Source of the DNA: Chlorobiota bacterium
Lineage (GTDB): Bacteria > Bacteroidota > Bacteroidia > Bacteroidales > Prolixibacteraceae
DNA: 33,400 nt
Direction: 5' to 3'
Assembly: GCA_013152355.1 (NCBI GenBank)
Contig: JAADGO010000182.1
Coordinates: 8,182 to 41,581 of the forward strand
The position numbers and the translations under genes were made by a program. Positions 1 through 8,458 of this stretch are shown piece by piece. The notes beneath the pieces are model-generated. The model made no database searches. It was not told where the DNA came from and saw only the letters and a list, made by a program, of their open reading frames with translations. Every line of letters begins with the position of its first letter. Within the stretch, counting starts at the first letter, position 1.

Positions 1-993
1 AAGCCAAAAAATATTATTCTTATGATTGGCGATGGCATGGGGGTTTCGCAGGTATTTTCCGGGATAACGGCAAACGGAGGGCACCTGTTCCTGGAAAATT
101 GCAAGTATACCGGATTTTCCAAGACACAATCATCCAGTAGTTACATAACCGACTCGGCAGCCGGAGCTACTGCCCTCTCGGCAGGAGTAAAAACATATAA
201 TGGCGCAATTGGGGTAAACCCGGATACGATCCCGGTTAAAACAATACTGGAAGAAGCCGAAGAAAAAGGGTTAGCTACCGGGCTGGTATCTACTTCATCT
301 ATTACCCATGCAACACCTGCAGCTTTTATTGCCCACCAAAAAAGCAGGGGGATGTATGAAGAAATTGCTGCCGATTTCCTGAAAACCGATATAGATGTAT
401 TTATTGGCGGAGGTTACAAACATTTCACCGAACGGAAAGACGGGCGGAACCTGGTTAAAGAATTAAAAGGCAAAGGTTATACCGTATTGCGAAATATGGA
501 AAAGATTGCAAAAATCAAGAATGGCAAACTGGCAGGGCTCACCTCGGCAGAACACAATGGCAGGGTAAATGAACGTAAAGATATGCTACCTGTAGCAACC
601 GAAACAGCTATTAATATCCTTAAAAATGACAAAGATGGCTTTTTCCTGATGGCAGAAGGCTCCCAAATTGACTGGGGAGGGCATCAAAATAATACCATTT
701 ATATTGTTGAAGAGATGCTCGACTTCGACAAAGCAATTGGCAAAGCCCTTGATTTTGCAGCAAAAGACGGCAAAACATTAATCATTATTACTGCCGACCA
801 CGAAACCGGCGGGTTTGCCTTATTAGGTGGCGATATGGATACCGGGATGGTAAAAGGCGGCTTTGTTACCGGCAGTCACACAGGAGTAATGGTACCTGTA
901 TTTGCATACGGCCCGGGAGCTGAAAACTTTACCGGCATCATGGAAAACACTGATATCTACCGCGAAATAAAAAAACTATTGCTGGATAAATAA
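1..993 (+). CDS. Alkaline phosphatase, 3' part (5' end outside window)
   Basis: Metal-dependent phosphomonoesterase of the alkaline phosphatase superfamily, normally exported and acting in the periplasm. The frame is open from base 1 (K-P-K-N-I-I-L before the Met at base 22), and that Met lies inside the conserved first metal-binding strand LMIGDGMG, so the true start and any signal peptide are upstream of the window. Counting from that Met, the catalytic Ser is in TDSAAGATAL (about residue 45). Other metal ligands lie in THATPAAF (about 95-101), MAEGSQIDWGGH (E212, D217, H221), TADHETGG (D259, H260) and GSHTG (H286). All expected active-site residues are present. The C-terminus is intact, ending TAA at 993. 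The following 400 bases carry no gene, so it is probably the last gene of its unit. Confidence 0.93.
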   Translation, partial: KPKNIILMIGDGMGVSQVFSGITANGGHLFLENCKYTGFSKTQSSSSYITDSAAGATALSAGVKTYNGAIGVNPDTIPVKTILEEAEEKGLATGLVSTSSITHATPAAFIAHQKSRGMYEEIAADFLKTDIDVFIGGGYKHFTERKDGRNLVKELKGKGYTVLRNMEKIAKIKNGKLAGLTSAEHNGRVNERKDMLPVATETAINILKNDKDGFFLMAEGSQIDWGGHQNNTIYIVEEMLDFDKAIGKALDFAAKDGKTLIIITADHETGGFALLGGDMDTGMVKGGFVTGSHTGVMVPVFAYGPGAENFTGIMENTDIYREIKKLLLDK

Positions 994-1396
994 TAGATGG
1001 GGTAAGGTATTCCTACTTTCCGGTTAATTATTGGATCAGATGAGAAAGTTGTGGAGAAAGGACTTTTTCAAAAAGACAAAAACCCAATTCTTTAGTTTCT
1101 TATTCCTTGATTTTGTGTCCTATTTATTATTTATCGCTGTTTAAATGCTTAAATGAACGTCCAAAAGAAGAGTCCGCATGGGAAAGTTGTAAAGGAATGT
1201 ATTTTGTAACACTTTAGCAGTCGGGGGTAAGTAAGAACATCATTTCCCCTCAATAATTTGAATTGACCTATCTTTTAATGCTAAAACTTAGACAGTCTCT
1301 TAATCCACAACTTTATGAAATGACCCAACATTTGCCACTTTAATTGGTTTCTATAATAGTTTTTTATATTTTAAAGGACTCATTAAACTGGAATCT
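994..1396. other. Non-coding gap of about 400 bases
   Basis: No convincing coding frame, RNA gene or strong hairpin is visible between the alkaline phosphatase stop and the BASS transporter start. The sequence is AT-rich. Only a weak promoter-like pair is seen close to the downstream gene (listed separately). Confidence 0.6.
1331..1364 (+). promoter_or_regulatory. Possible Bacteroidota-type promoter for the BASS transporter
   Basis: TTTG at 1331-1334 is followed after 22 bases by TAGTTTTT at 1357-1364, one mismatch from the Bacteroidota -7 consensus TAnnTTTG. The spacing is slightly long. A TATAAT also lies at 1352-1357. The start codon follows about 30 bases downstream. Weak evidence. Confidence 0.3.
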
Positions 1397-2356
1397 ATGA
1401 AAGAAGCACTCGAGGTTTTGGACCATGTCAGGTTAAATTTCTCTCCATCAGGTTTATTTGCGTTAAACATTACCATTGCCTTTATTATGTTTGGCGTAGC
1501 CCTCGACATTAAATGGCAGCATTTCAAAGAAGTCATTACCAAGCCCAAATCAGCAATAGTCGGGATTATTTCACAATTTTTATTGCTGCCTGCTATTACA
1601 TTCATTTTTATTATATTCCTTAACCCCACGCCAACTGTTGCCCTGGGGATGATTCTGATTGCATCATGCCCGGGGGGTAATATTTCCAATTTTATGAGTG
1701 CCATGGCACGGGGGAATATCGCTTTATCGGTTAGCTTAACTGCGGTTGCCACTCTTGCCGCAACTTTTATGACTCCACTTAATTTTGCACTATGGGGGGG
1801 CTGGTATATTGATATTTACAATAGTTCGGGGGCTAAAGGGTTACTCCGCCCCATAGAAATAGACTTTTTCCAAATGGTGCAAACTGTGTTTATTTTATTA
1901 GGGCTGCCTGTTGTTTTAGGCCTGTCCTTTTCCCAATACCTTCCCAGGCTCACAAAAAGAATCAAAGCGCCGATACGGAAATTATCCTTCCTTATATTTA
2001 TAGGTTTTGTAATTGCCTTGCTGGCAGCAAATTTCAGCAACTTCCTGAGCTTTGTACACCTGGTATTCCTGATAGTACTTATACACAACGGGCTGGCCCT
2101 GGGAAGCGGATTCCTGCTCAGCACAGTTACGAAACGCCCGCGAATCGACCGAAGGGCTATTACAATAGAAACTGGGATCCAAAATTCGGGGCTTGCGCTT
2201 GTACTTATGTTCAACCCAAAAATATTCCCACCCGAGTATGAACTTGGGGGCATGGCAGTAATTGCTGCCTGGTGGGGTGTTTGGCACATAATCAGCGGGC
2301 TGGGGATTGCCACAATATGGTCGAGGAAACCATTGGTACAACCTGCCACTGCCTAG
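1397..2356 (+). CDS. Bile acid:sodium symporter (BASS) family transporter
   Basis: Integral inner-membrane transporter of the BASS/ACR3-like superfamily. Members move bile acids, pyruvate, pantoate or other organic anions, usually with sodium. The 319-residue protein is almost entirely hydrophobic, with about nine to ten membrane segments. The family hallmark SCPGGNISNFMSAMARGN is at about residues 95-112, and the second discontinuous-helix motif ETGIQNSGLALVL is at about 253-265, matching the two crossing helices that form the sodium and substrate sites. It stands alone: the gene before it ends 400 bases upstream and the next gene is convergent. The substrate cannot be read from the sequence. 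Sequence quality and length are normal for the family. Confidence 0.88.
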   Translation: MKEALEVLDHVRLNFSPSGLFALNITIAFIMFGVALDIKWQHFKEVITKPKSAIVGIISQFLLLPAITFIFIIFLNPTPTVALGMILIASCPGGNISNFMSAMARGNIALSVSLTAVATLAATFMTPLNFALWGGWYIDIYNSSGAKGLLRPIEIDFFQMVQTVFILLGLPVVLGLSFSQYLPRLTKRIKAPIRKLSFLIFIGFVIALLAANFSNFLSFVHLVFLIVLIHNGLALGSGFLLSTVTKRPRIDRRAITIETGIQNSGLALVLMFNPKIFPPEYELGGMAVIAAWWGVWHIISGLGIATIWSRKPLVQPATA

Positions 2357-2389
2357 TGTCAAGTATGAAATGAACTAAAATTAGGAGTG

Positions 2390-2429
2390 CCTAAAGTTAT
2401 TAAGGTTGGCAAAAAGTTAAAACTTTAGG
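2390..2429. terminator. Weak inverted repeat between convergent genes
   Basis: CCTAAAGTT at 2390-2398 and AACTTTAGG at 2421-2429 form a perfect 9-bp stem with a 22-base loop, located between the convergent BASS transporter and RNA helicase genes. There is no clear T-run, so this is at best a weak or factor-dependent terminator. Confidence 0.3.
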
Positions 2430-2509
2430 AATAATGCAGGCTAAACTTAAGGCTCTGAGTAGTTATGAAAATTTTAAACTCAGGCGTCTTACCATAATAC
2501 AAAATCCTG

Positions 2510-3817
2510 TTATCTCTTTTTCCTGATTTTATTCTTTTTTGATTTTACATGCTGATTCTTGGCCATCCCTGGTTTTCTTTTCTTTTCATGGAAAGCCCCT
2601 TTAAAAGTGGGGTCGTCAATTTTCTTTTGGCGGTCTATCTCACGTAGCTGTTCCTGCTGTTCTTTAAAATCAGTTTTTATTACCTCAACGCCTGCCGGTA
2701 AATCATAATACGGCAATTCCATCCTTATCAGTTCCTCGATCTTTTTCAGGCGCCATTCTTCTGACGGGTCGATAAGTGTTATGGCAACCCCTTTATTCCC
2801 GGCCCTGGCAGTGCGCCCTATCCTGTGGATATAATCTTCGTAGCATGTAGGCAATTCAAAATTGATAACATGGCTTACCAGGCTGGCATCCAACCCACGT
2901 GCAGACACATCTGTTGAGATAAGTACACGCACTTCGCCCTGCTTAAAATCCCGGATCGCATTGATACGTGAAGCCTGCCCTTTGTTAGAATGTAAAATCC
3001 TTTTCTCTCCCTCGGTTTTCCTCTTTATTACCTTAAAAATACCTTCGGCATGTTCTTTTGTCCGCGCAAATATTATTACACGGTTGTACTCCTCTTCATC
3101 GGCAAGCAGATGCTTAATTAAATTAAGTTTTGTACGGTAATTGGGTGTTTTATAGATGATCTGTTTTACCTGCTTCACAGGTGTAGCCGATGGGGCTACC
3201 TCTACACGCTCATAATGGTCTAAAAATTCATTTGCCATTTCTTCTACCCGCCCCGAAAAGGTTGCAGAGAATAAAAGGTTCTGCCTCCGTGAAGGGAGCA
3301 CCTCGAACAGCTGCTGCAACTGTGGCATAAAACCCATGTCAAGCATCCGGTCGGCCTCGTCAATCACAAGATATTTTAAATACTTGAACGACAGGGCGCC
3401 TGCCCGATACAAATCCCATAGCCTTCCGGGCGTAGCCACCAATAAGTCTACGCCAGGCTTGATCAATTCAGCATGCTTGGTCCAGCCAATACCCCCGTAA
3501 ACCGCAGCGTACCTCAAATCTGAATAAGGTGCTAACTCTGCCACATCTTCGCCAACCTGAATAGAAAGCTCACGTGTGGGGACTAATATAATTACCCTGG
3601 GGCCATTTTGCCCGGCTTTAACCATCTTCACCAATAATGGCAAAAGGTAAGCCGCTGTTTTCCCTGTGCCGGTTTGTGCTATCCCTAATACATTTACACC
3701 CGAACGGATTACAGGTATTGCCTTTTGCTGGATAGGCGTAGGTTCGGTAAAACCAATTTCATCCAGGGCTTTTAATAATGATTTTGATATTTTAAGTTCC
3801 TGAAAAGTATTTTTCAT
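2510..3817 (-). CDS. DEAD-box ATP-dependent RNA helicase
   Basis: Cytoplasmic RNA helicase of the DEAD-box family (RhlE-like), involved in RNA remodelling such as ribosome assembly or mRNA decay. I place the start at the Met beginning MKNTFQEL (3817). An in-frame Met six codons upstream (3835) only adds an atypical MYYFCF extension. Motifs in order, counted from 3817: Q motif F5...PTPIQ at 26-30, Walker A AQTGTGKT at 48-54, PTREL at 80-84, TPGR at 129-132, DEAD at 153-156, SAT at 184-186, and in the second RecA domain DVSARGLD and HRIGRTAR. The 435-residue protein ends in a strongly basic tail (KKRKPGMAK...KKNKIRKKR), a common non-specific RNA-binding extension. It is 61 bases downstream of dprA on the same strand. 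Confidence 0.92.
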   Translation of the reverse strand: MKNTFQELKISKSLLKALDEIGFTEPTPIQQKAIPVIRSGVNVLGIAQTGTGKTAAYLLPLLVKMVKAGQNGPRVIILVPTRELSIQVGEDVAELAPYSDLRYAAVYGGIGWTKHAELIKPGVDLLVATPGRLWDLYRAGALSFKYLKYLVIDEADRMLDMGFMPQLQQLFEVLPSRRQNLLFSATFSGRVEEMANEFLDHYERVEVAPSATPVKQVKQIIYKTPNYRTKLNLIKHLLADEEEYNRVIIFARTKEHAEGIFKVIKRKTEGEKRILHSNKGQASRINAIRDFKQGEVRVLISTDVSARGLDASLVSHVINFELPTCYEDYIHRIGRTARAGNKGVAITLIDPSEEWRLKKIEELIRMELPYYDLPAGVEVIKTDFKEQQEQLREIDRQKKIDDPTFKGAFHEKKRKPGMAKNQHVKSKKNKIRKKR

Positions 3818-3878
3818 AAAACAAAAATAATACATCCTGATGGATTGCCTAAATTTAAAAGGAAAGATACGGTTATAC

Positions 3879-4985
3879 TCACCTCAATTTATACATCTTC
3901 CCGGGCAATGAGATTACCACATTTTTAAATTCCAGGTTTAAAAGAATAGCCGATACCCTGCTCATCGGCAACTTTGCTTCACTACAAACCTGGTCGATAA
4001 ATGCTTCACCCTTCTCCTTCAATATTCCGTGAATAAGCGATTGCTCCGGTGTTAGTTCAACAAACAACTGCTGTTGCACTGCATCCGTTTTGCCCAGCGT
4101 ATTTTCCCACCCCATAATATATTCAAGGTCCTCAATACTTTCGATCAATGCCGCAACATTGTTCCTTATCAGCCTGTTGCATCCCTTTGAGTAGGCATCG
4201 CTTACTTTCCCAGGGAAAGCAAACACATCGCGGTTGTATGACGAGGCAATATCGGCAGTTACCAAAGCCCCGCCCTTTTTGCCTGATTCTACAACAATCG
4301 TTGCATCGGCAAGCCCGGCAATAATCCGGTTGCGCCGCAAAAAATTGGGAGGGTCTATTTTTGTATTGCTGGGGAAGTCTGTAACCAATCCTCCATTAAC
4401 CAGCATTTTTCTTGCAACCGACTTATGCACAGCAGGGTACAACAGGTCGAGCCCATGCCCAAGGACGCCAACCGTTGGCAAATTATAATTTATTGACGAC
4501 TTGTGAGCCTGAATATCTATCCCGTAGGCTAACCCACTTACAACCAATATGTCATATTCACGTTCCGAAAAACTCCTGATCAAATCATCACAAAGGCTCC
4601 TGCCATAATCAGTGGCATTCCTGGTTCCAACAATACTGATAACCCGTTCTGTTTCAAAATTGATTTCCCCTTTGGCATATAACATTACCGGGCTGTCGGC
4701 ACAGTTCAACAACCTGCGCGGATAATTCTTGTCAATATAAAAATAAGTTGAAATATTATTTTCCAGGACGTACCGGGCTTCTTTCCCTGCCCTGTCAAGC
4801 ACTTCTCCCCTCCTGATCTTTTTTGCATTTACCTCCCCTATCCCGGGTATCTTGATAAGGTTTTTTACCGATTCATGGAAAACCCCTTCAACGCTTCCTA
4901 CATAAGCCACGAGGTTACGTGCCAGTACCCCGCCAATTCCGGGTATTAAAGACAGGGCTATTTTGTAGGCTAACGATTGGGACAT
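3879..4985 (-). CDS. dprA: DNA-processing protein DprA
   Basis: Cytoplasmic DprA/Smf protein, which binds incoming single-stranded DNA and loads RecA during natural transformation. Its role in non-competent bacteria is less clear. The 368-residue protein has a helix-hairpin-helix segment near the N-terminus (KIPGIGEVNAKKIR, about 45-58) and the DprA Rossmann-type core, including SIVGTRNATDYGRSL at about 115-129, VSGLAYGIDIQAHKSS at about 153-168, GVLGHGLDLLYPAVH, SNTKIDPPNFLRRNRIIAGL and ESGKKGGALVTA. A C-terminal winged-helix-like domain (about 310-368) completes it. Length and architecture are typical. No other competence genes occur in the window. It lies 29 bases downstream of the small membrane protein gene and may share its transcript. 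Confidence 0.93.
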   Translation of the reverse strand: MSQSLAYKIALSLIPGIGGVLARNLVAYVGSVEGVFHESVKNLIKIPGIGEVNAKKIRRGEVLDRAGKEARYVLENNISTYFYIDKNYPRRLLNCADSPVMLYAKGEINFETERVISIVGTRNATDYGRSLCDDLIRSFSEREYDILVVSGLAYGIDIQAHKSSINYNLPTVGVLGHGLDLLYPAVHKSVARKMLVNGGLVTDFPSNTKIDPPNFLRRNRIIAGLADATIVVESGKKGGALVTADIASSYNRDVFAFPGKVSDAYSKGCNRLIRNNVAALIESIEDLEYIMGWENTLGKTDAVQQQLFVELTPEQSLIHGILKEKGEAFIDQVCSEAKLPMSRVSAILLNLEFKNVVISLPGKMYKLR

Positions 4986-5014
4986 ATTAACGCTTTGGGG
5001 TTATTAATTTTATT

Positions 5015-5464
5015 TTAACGGCCAAGTATTTTGTCAAGGGTTTGTTCTATTCTCTTCCTGTTCGACTTTGAAACAGCAGTAAGGCTTATGGCAGGATACT
5101 CGGCTATCCCCCTTTTGGTTTTCACCGCTAAATTCAATTCTGAAAATAAACCGAACATCCCGGAGTCAAACCTGGCCTCATGTAAAACCTTTGGCGAAAA
5201 TTCAATTGTACTATACTGTTTTTTACCAAATTTAGCTATGGGGTAATACCGGAATGTTATCAATCCGTTGTCATCAGAAAACTCAACATATTGATAATCG
5301 GCAAATTGGAAAAACAATATCCATAACGCAAAAACCCCACCCGAAATTAGCGCTGCCCCAAATTGATCAAAATATATCAGGACTGCAGCTGCAATTACAA
5401 ATAAACTTCCAAAGTAGAATATCCGTTTGGTTATGATTGAACGTTTTTTATTTTCAATTACCAT
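5015..5464 (-). CDS. Conserved hypothetical membrane protein (two N-terminal helices)
   Basis: I do not recognise a characterised family. The 149-residue product has a short basic N-terminus, two adjacent membrane helices (about residues 15-32 and 36-54), then a soluble, beta-rich domain of about 90 residues ending in a basic helix (KSNRKRIEQTLDKILGR). This layout, a two-helix hairpin with a cytoplasmic PH-like or YcxB-like domain, is common among small Bacteroidota envelope proteins, but the resemblance is only architectural. It is transcribed divergently from aroB (103 bases between starts) and is followed 29 bases later by dprA, so the two may form an operon. Confidence 0.65.
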   Translation of the reverse strand: MVIENKKRSIITKRIFYFGSLFVIAAAVLIYFDQFGAALISGGVFALWILFFQFADYQYVEFSDDNGLITFRYYPIAKFGKKQYSTIEFSPKVLHEARFDSGMFGLFSELNLAVKTKRGIAEYPAISLTAVSKSNRKRIEQTLDKILGR

Positions 5465-5566
5465 GTTTTCCCGTTATTAAATTCCTAAAAATTAATTCTA
5501 TGGAAATCCCTTCACCCGGTACAAAAGTAAAAATGTTTTAACTTTACCGCAATTTAATACGCAGTT

Positions 5567-6631
5567 ATGGGAAAATCAAAGATTTCGTCAGAAATTCTGT
5601 TCACTCAGGAGGTTGAACGTAAACTATCAGGGATTATTTGCCGCTACCCCAAAGGAAAAGTTTTTTTGGCTACAGAAAATAATGTAAAGGTTTTTTGTTT
5701 GCCCAAAATAAAAGAGTTGGTGGATAAATATTCCATCCGGGTGATTATTATTCCAGAAGGCGAATCGAATAAAAAACTTGAATCGGTTACGGCAATATGG
5801 GAGGCCTTAAGTATAAATGGTGCCGACAGGAAGTCGCTACTGATCAACTTAGGAGGAGGGATGCTTACCGACCTGGCAGGCTTTGCAGCTTCTACTTTCA
5901 AACGGGGAATCGATTTTGTCAATATCCCGACCACCCTGCTCTCGCAGGTCGATGCTTCAGTTGGCGGAAAAACGGGGTTCAATTTCAATGGGTTGAAAAA
6001 TGAAATTGGCACCTTTAAAAACCCAATATCAGTAATTATTAACACCGATTTCCTAACGACAATTGATAAGGAAAACCTCCTGTCGGGCTATGCAGAAATG
6101 ATAAAACATGGTTTGATTTTCAGTCCTGCCCACCTTCGGGAGCTGGAGGCTTTCGACCTCGAAAAGGTAGACTATACTCTTTTACAGGAAATTATCAGGC
6201 ATTCGGTGAACGTGAAAGAATATTTTGTTGAAAACGACCCTACGGAAATGAATATCCGCAAAGCACTTAATTTCGGGCATACCACAGGCCATGCATTTGA
6301 AAGCTTTGCAATGAAACAAAAGCGGCCGGTTTTACATGGGTATGCAGTTGCATACGGAATGATTATGGAGCTTTACCTGTCGGCTATAAAATGCAACCTT
6401 AATAAAAATATTATGTCACGTTTAGCCAACTGGTTGTTGTCTGTTTACGGAAAATTTGAAATCCAGGAATCGGATTTTGAGCAACTTTTTGAGCTAATGA
6501 CACACGACAAAAAAAATGAAAAAGGAAAAATAAATTTTACACTCATTTCAGAAATTGGCAAAGTAGAAATTAATCAGGACTGCGGCAAAGAATTAATCTT
6601 AGAGGCTTTGAGGTATTATAAAAGCCTATGA
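5567..6631 (+). CDS. aroB: 3-dehydroquinate synthase
   Basis: Second enzyme of the shikimate pathway: converts DAHP to 3-dehydroquinate using NAD and a divalent metal, in the cytoplasm. The 354-residue protein carries the glycine-rich NAD motif GGGMLTDLAGFAAS (about 97-110), the family block IPTTLLSQVDASVGGKTG (about 120-137), GYAEMIKHGLI (metal-binding Glu), NFGHTTGHAFE (metal-binding His) and LHGYAVAYGM (metal-binding His). All active-site blocks are intact. The next gene, aroA, starts 40 bases downstream on the same strand, giving a two-gene shikimate operon. A sequence close to the -7 consensus (TAACTTTA, 5539-5546) lies upstream, but no clear -33 element accompanies it. Confidence 0.95.
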   Translation: MGKSKISSEILFTQEVERKLSGIICRYPKGKVFLATENNVKVFCLPKIKELVDKYSIRVIIIPEGESNKKLESVTAIWEALSINGADRKSLLINLGGGMLTDLAGFAASTFKRGIDFVNIPTTLLSQVDASVGGKTGFNFNGLKNEIGTFKNPISVIINTDFLTTIDKENLLSGYAEMIKHGLIFSPAHLRELEAFDLEKVDYTLLQEIIRHSVNVKEYFVENDPTEMNIRKALNFGHTTGHAFESFAMKQKRPVLHGYAVAYGMIMELYLSAIKCNLNKNIMSRLANWLLSVYGKFEIQESDFEQLFELMTHDKKNEKGKINFTLISEIGKVEINQDCGKELILEALRYYKSL

Positions 6632-6671
6632 CCATTTTACTCCTTATATTACAGTAAAAACAGAATACGAA

Positions 6672-7928
6672 ATGAACATGAAATTTAAACGAATGAAATA
6701 CCAAATATCTGCTCCAATTAATAAAATTGAAAGTTCAATAAAACTCCCTTCCTCGAAAAGCATCAGCAACCGGGTACTCATTATAAATTCGTTAAGCAAC
6801 AGCTTATCCCCTGCCAGGAATTTATCAGACAGCGACGACACCAAAATAATGAAGCAGGTACTTAACTCAAACTCCAGTAAGTTTGATATTGGCCATGCCG
6901 GGACAGCCATGCGTTTCCTTACCGCTTTTTTATCAAAAATTGTCGGCCAATGGGAAATTACCGGTTCGCAAAGGATGAAGCAGCGTCCGATAGGCATACT
7001 GGTAGACACTTTAAGGAAACTGGGGGCGAAAATAGAATATATTGAGAATGAAGGATACCCGCCACTCCGGATTTGGGGTTCGCACCTGAAAGGCGGAGTA
7101 ATAGAATTGGACGGCAGTATCAGCAGCCAATACATTACAGCACTCTTATTGATTGCCCCTACCCTGGAGGGTGGGTTAACTTTAAAATTGAAAAATAGAA
7201 TAACCTCCCGTTCATACATTGAACTAACCCTGAAACTAATGGAGGAATTTGGTATCCGGTATTCCTGGGAAGGCAATGAAATAAGGGTTGAAGAGCAAGA
7301 TTATTTACCGGTTGATTTTTCTGTCGAAGCCGACTGGTCGGGGGCCTCATACTGGTATCAGATTGCTGCCTTATGCGATGAAGCTAAAATTCAATTAGAA
7401 AACCTGGGATTACCAAGTATACAAGGTGATGCTGCCATAGCAAAATGGTTCGAAGCCTTCGGGGTTATCAGCAAAAAATCGGGGAATGGCTTACTCCTGA
7501 TAAAAAAAGGGGGGCAACAACCTCAGCAGCTGAGCCTAAATTTTACAGATAATCCTGACATGGCCCAAACCATGGCCGTATTGAATGTAGCAAAAAAAGT
7601 CCCTTTCCATTTTTCGGGGTTGGAAACGCTTAAAATAAAAGAGACAAACCGGATTGCAGCTTTACAAAACGAACTGGCAAAATTTGGGGCAACCCTTACC
7701 GAGCCAAGTCATGGAGAGCTGGCATGGGATGGTACGGTCAATGAATCAGGCATTCAAAAAAAACCAGTTATTGATACGTACAACGACCACCGTATGGCCA
7801 TGGCATTTGCACCGATGGCCCTGGCAGGGCATTCATTGCAAATTGCAGATCCTTTAGTGGTGACAAAGTCCTATCCTAAATACTGGGATGATTTGCAACA
7901 GGTTGGATTTACAGTAAACGAAACCTGA
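6672..7928 (+). CDS. aroA: 5-enolpyruvylshikimate-3-phosphate synthase
   Basis: Sixth enzyme of the shikimate pathway: joins PEP and shikimate-3-phosphate to give EPSP. The 418-residue product shows LPSSKSISNR (PEP and S3P-binding Lys-Ser, about 25-34), GHAGTAMRFL (about 76-85), SSQYITALLLIAP (about 151-163), DNPDMAQTMAVL, LKIKETNRIAAL and YNDHRMAMAF, covering the known substrate-contact residues. Position 101 in E. coli numbering, normally Pro in GNAGTAMRPL, is Phe here (see findings). The start is uncertain between the Met at 6672 and a Met at 6693 (MKYQISAP), which is closer to the usual N-terminus. It is co-directional with aroB, 40 bases apart. Confidence 0.94.
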   Translation: MNMKFKRMKYQISAPINKIESSIKLPSSKSISNRVLIINSLSNSLSPARNLSDSDDTKIMKQVLNSNSSKFDIGHAGTAMRFLTAFLSKIVGQWEITGSQRMKQRPIGILVDTLRKLGAKIEYIENEGYPPLRIWGSHLKGGVIELDGSISSQYITALLLIAPTLEGGLTLKLKNRITSRSYIELTLKLMEEFGIRYSWEGNEIRVEEQDYLPVDFSVEADWSGASYWYQIAALCDEAKIQLENLGLPSIQGDAAIAKWFEAFGVISKKSGNGLLLIKKGGQQPQQLSLNFTDNPDMAQTMAVLNVAKKVPFHFSGLETLKIKETNRIAALQNELAKFGATLTEPSHGELAWDGTVNESGIQKKPVIDTYNDHRMAMAFAPMALAGHSLQIADPLVVTKSYPKYWDDLQQVGFTVNET

Positions 7929-8024
7929 ATAATATCCGATTCTTGCTACCGCCTCTTTTTTAGTTAAGGTTTTTCCCCTCCAAAAATCAGTTTTTTCCCT
8001 ATATGCCACCATTCATCCTAACCA

Positions 8025-8032
8025 TATCTTTG
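8025..8032 (+). promoter_or_regulatory. Candidate -7 element for the small membrane protein gene
   Basis: TATCTTTG is an exact match to the Bacteroidota -7 consensus TAnnTTTG, 50 bases before the start codon at 8083. No TTTG is visible at the expected -33 spacing, so only half of the promoter is supported. Confidence 0.4.
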
Positions 8033-8082
8033 ACATATAATCTTGGATTGAAATTTTAGTATGAACTTAAAAAGATACGGTC

Positions 8083-8355
8083 ATGGCTTTATTATGGTTA
8101 ATATTGGGAATTACTTCAGCGATCGCATTACTGATCAGCTACTATTGGATTAAATACGGAATTCCATGGTATTCATTATTCACAAGCCTTTTGGGAGTTT
8201 TTATTTTTCTATTTGCAGTTGCATGGGTAATTGGGGCAATGTATAAGGGAGAACCATTTGCAGCTTCGTCAGGAATGTTAACATTTGGGCTTCCGGGAAT
8301 CCTGCTAATCCTGGTCGGATGGAAACTATCCAAACAAGAAAAAGAAACAAAATAA
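8083..8355 (+). CDS. Small three-helix membrane protein, RdhB/PceB-like
   Basis: A 90-residue integral membrane protein with three predicted helices (about residues 3-22, 31-53 and 64-83) and a charged C-terminal tail. Its pattern resembles reductive dehalogenase membrane anchors (RdhB/PceB), which tether the catalytic RdhA subunit to the outer face of the inner membrane: a YWIKYG-type end of helix 1, a long F/L-rich second helix running into FAVAWVIGAMYKGEPFA, then a FGLPGI-type start of helix 3. It has its own -7-like promoter and a perfect terminator behind it, so it appears monocistronic. No rdhA gene (with twin-arginine signal and two 4Fe-4S motifs) is present in this window. The call rests on pattern resemblance, and other small membrane families remain possible. 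Confidence 0.55.
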   Translation: MALLWLILGITSAIALLISYYWIKYGIPWYSLFTSLLGVFIFLFAVAWVIGAMYKGEPFAASSGMLTFGLPGILLILVGWKLSKQEKETK

Positions 8356-8413
8356 GAATTATTATTTGACCAAGTGATTGTACAATATATGTTTACAAAC
8401 ACCCTACTCAGAG

Positions 8414-8437
8414 AAAGCCGGCAATGCCGGCTTTTTT
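8414..8437 (+). terminator. Rho-independent terminator
   Basis: A perfect 9-bp stem, AAAGCCGGC (8414-8422) and GCCGGCTTT (8426-8434), has a 3-base loop AAT and a T-run to 8437. It ends the transcript of the small membrane protein gene and lies just before the convergent tadA stop. Confidence 0.88.
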
Positions 8438-8458
8438 GTATTTACCTTCATAAAAAAA

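Noticed and set aside
1351-2362. Three long minus-strand frames opposite the BASS transporter
   Set aside because: They lie opposite an intact transporter with clear family motifs and have no recognisable domains.
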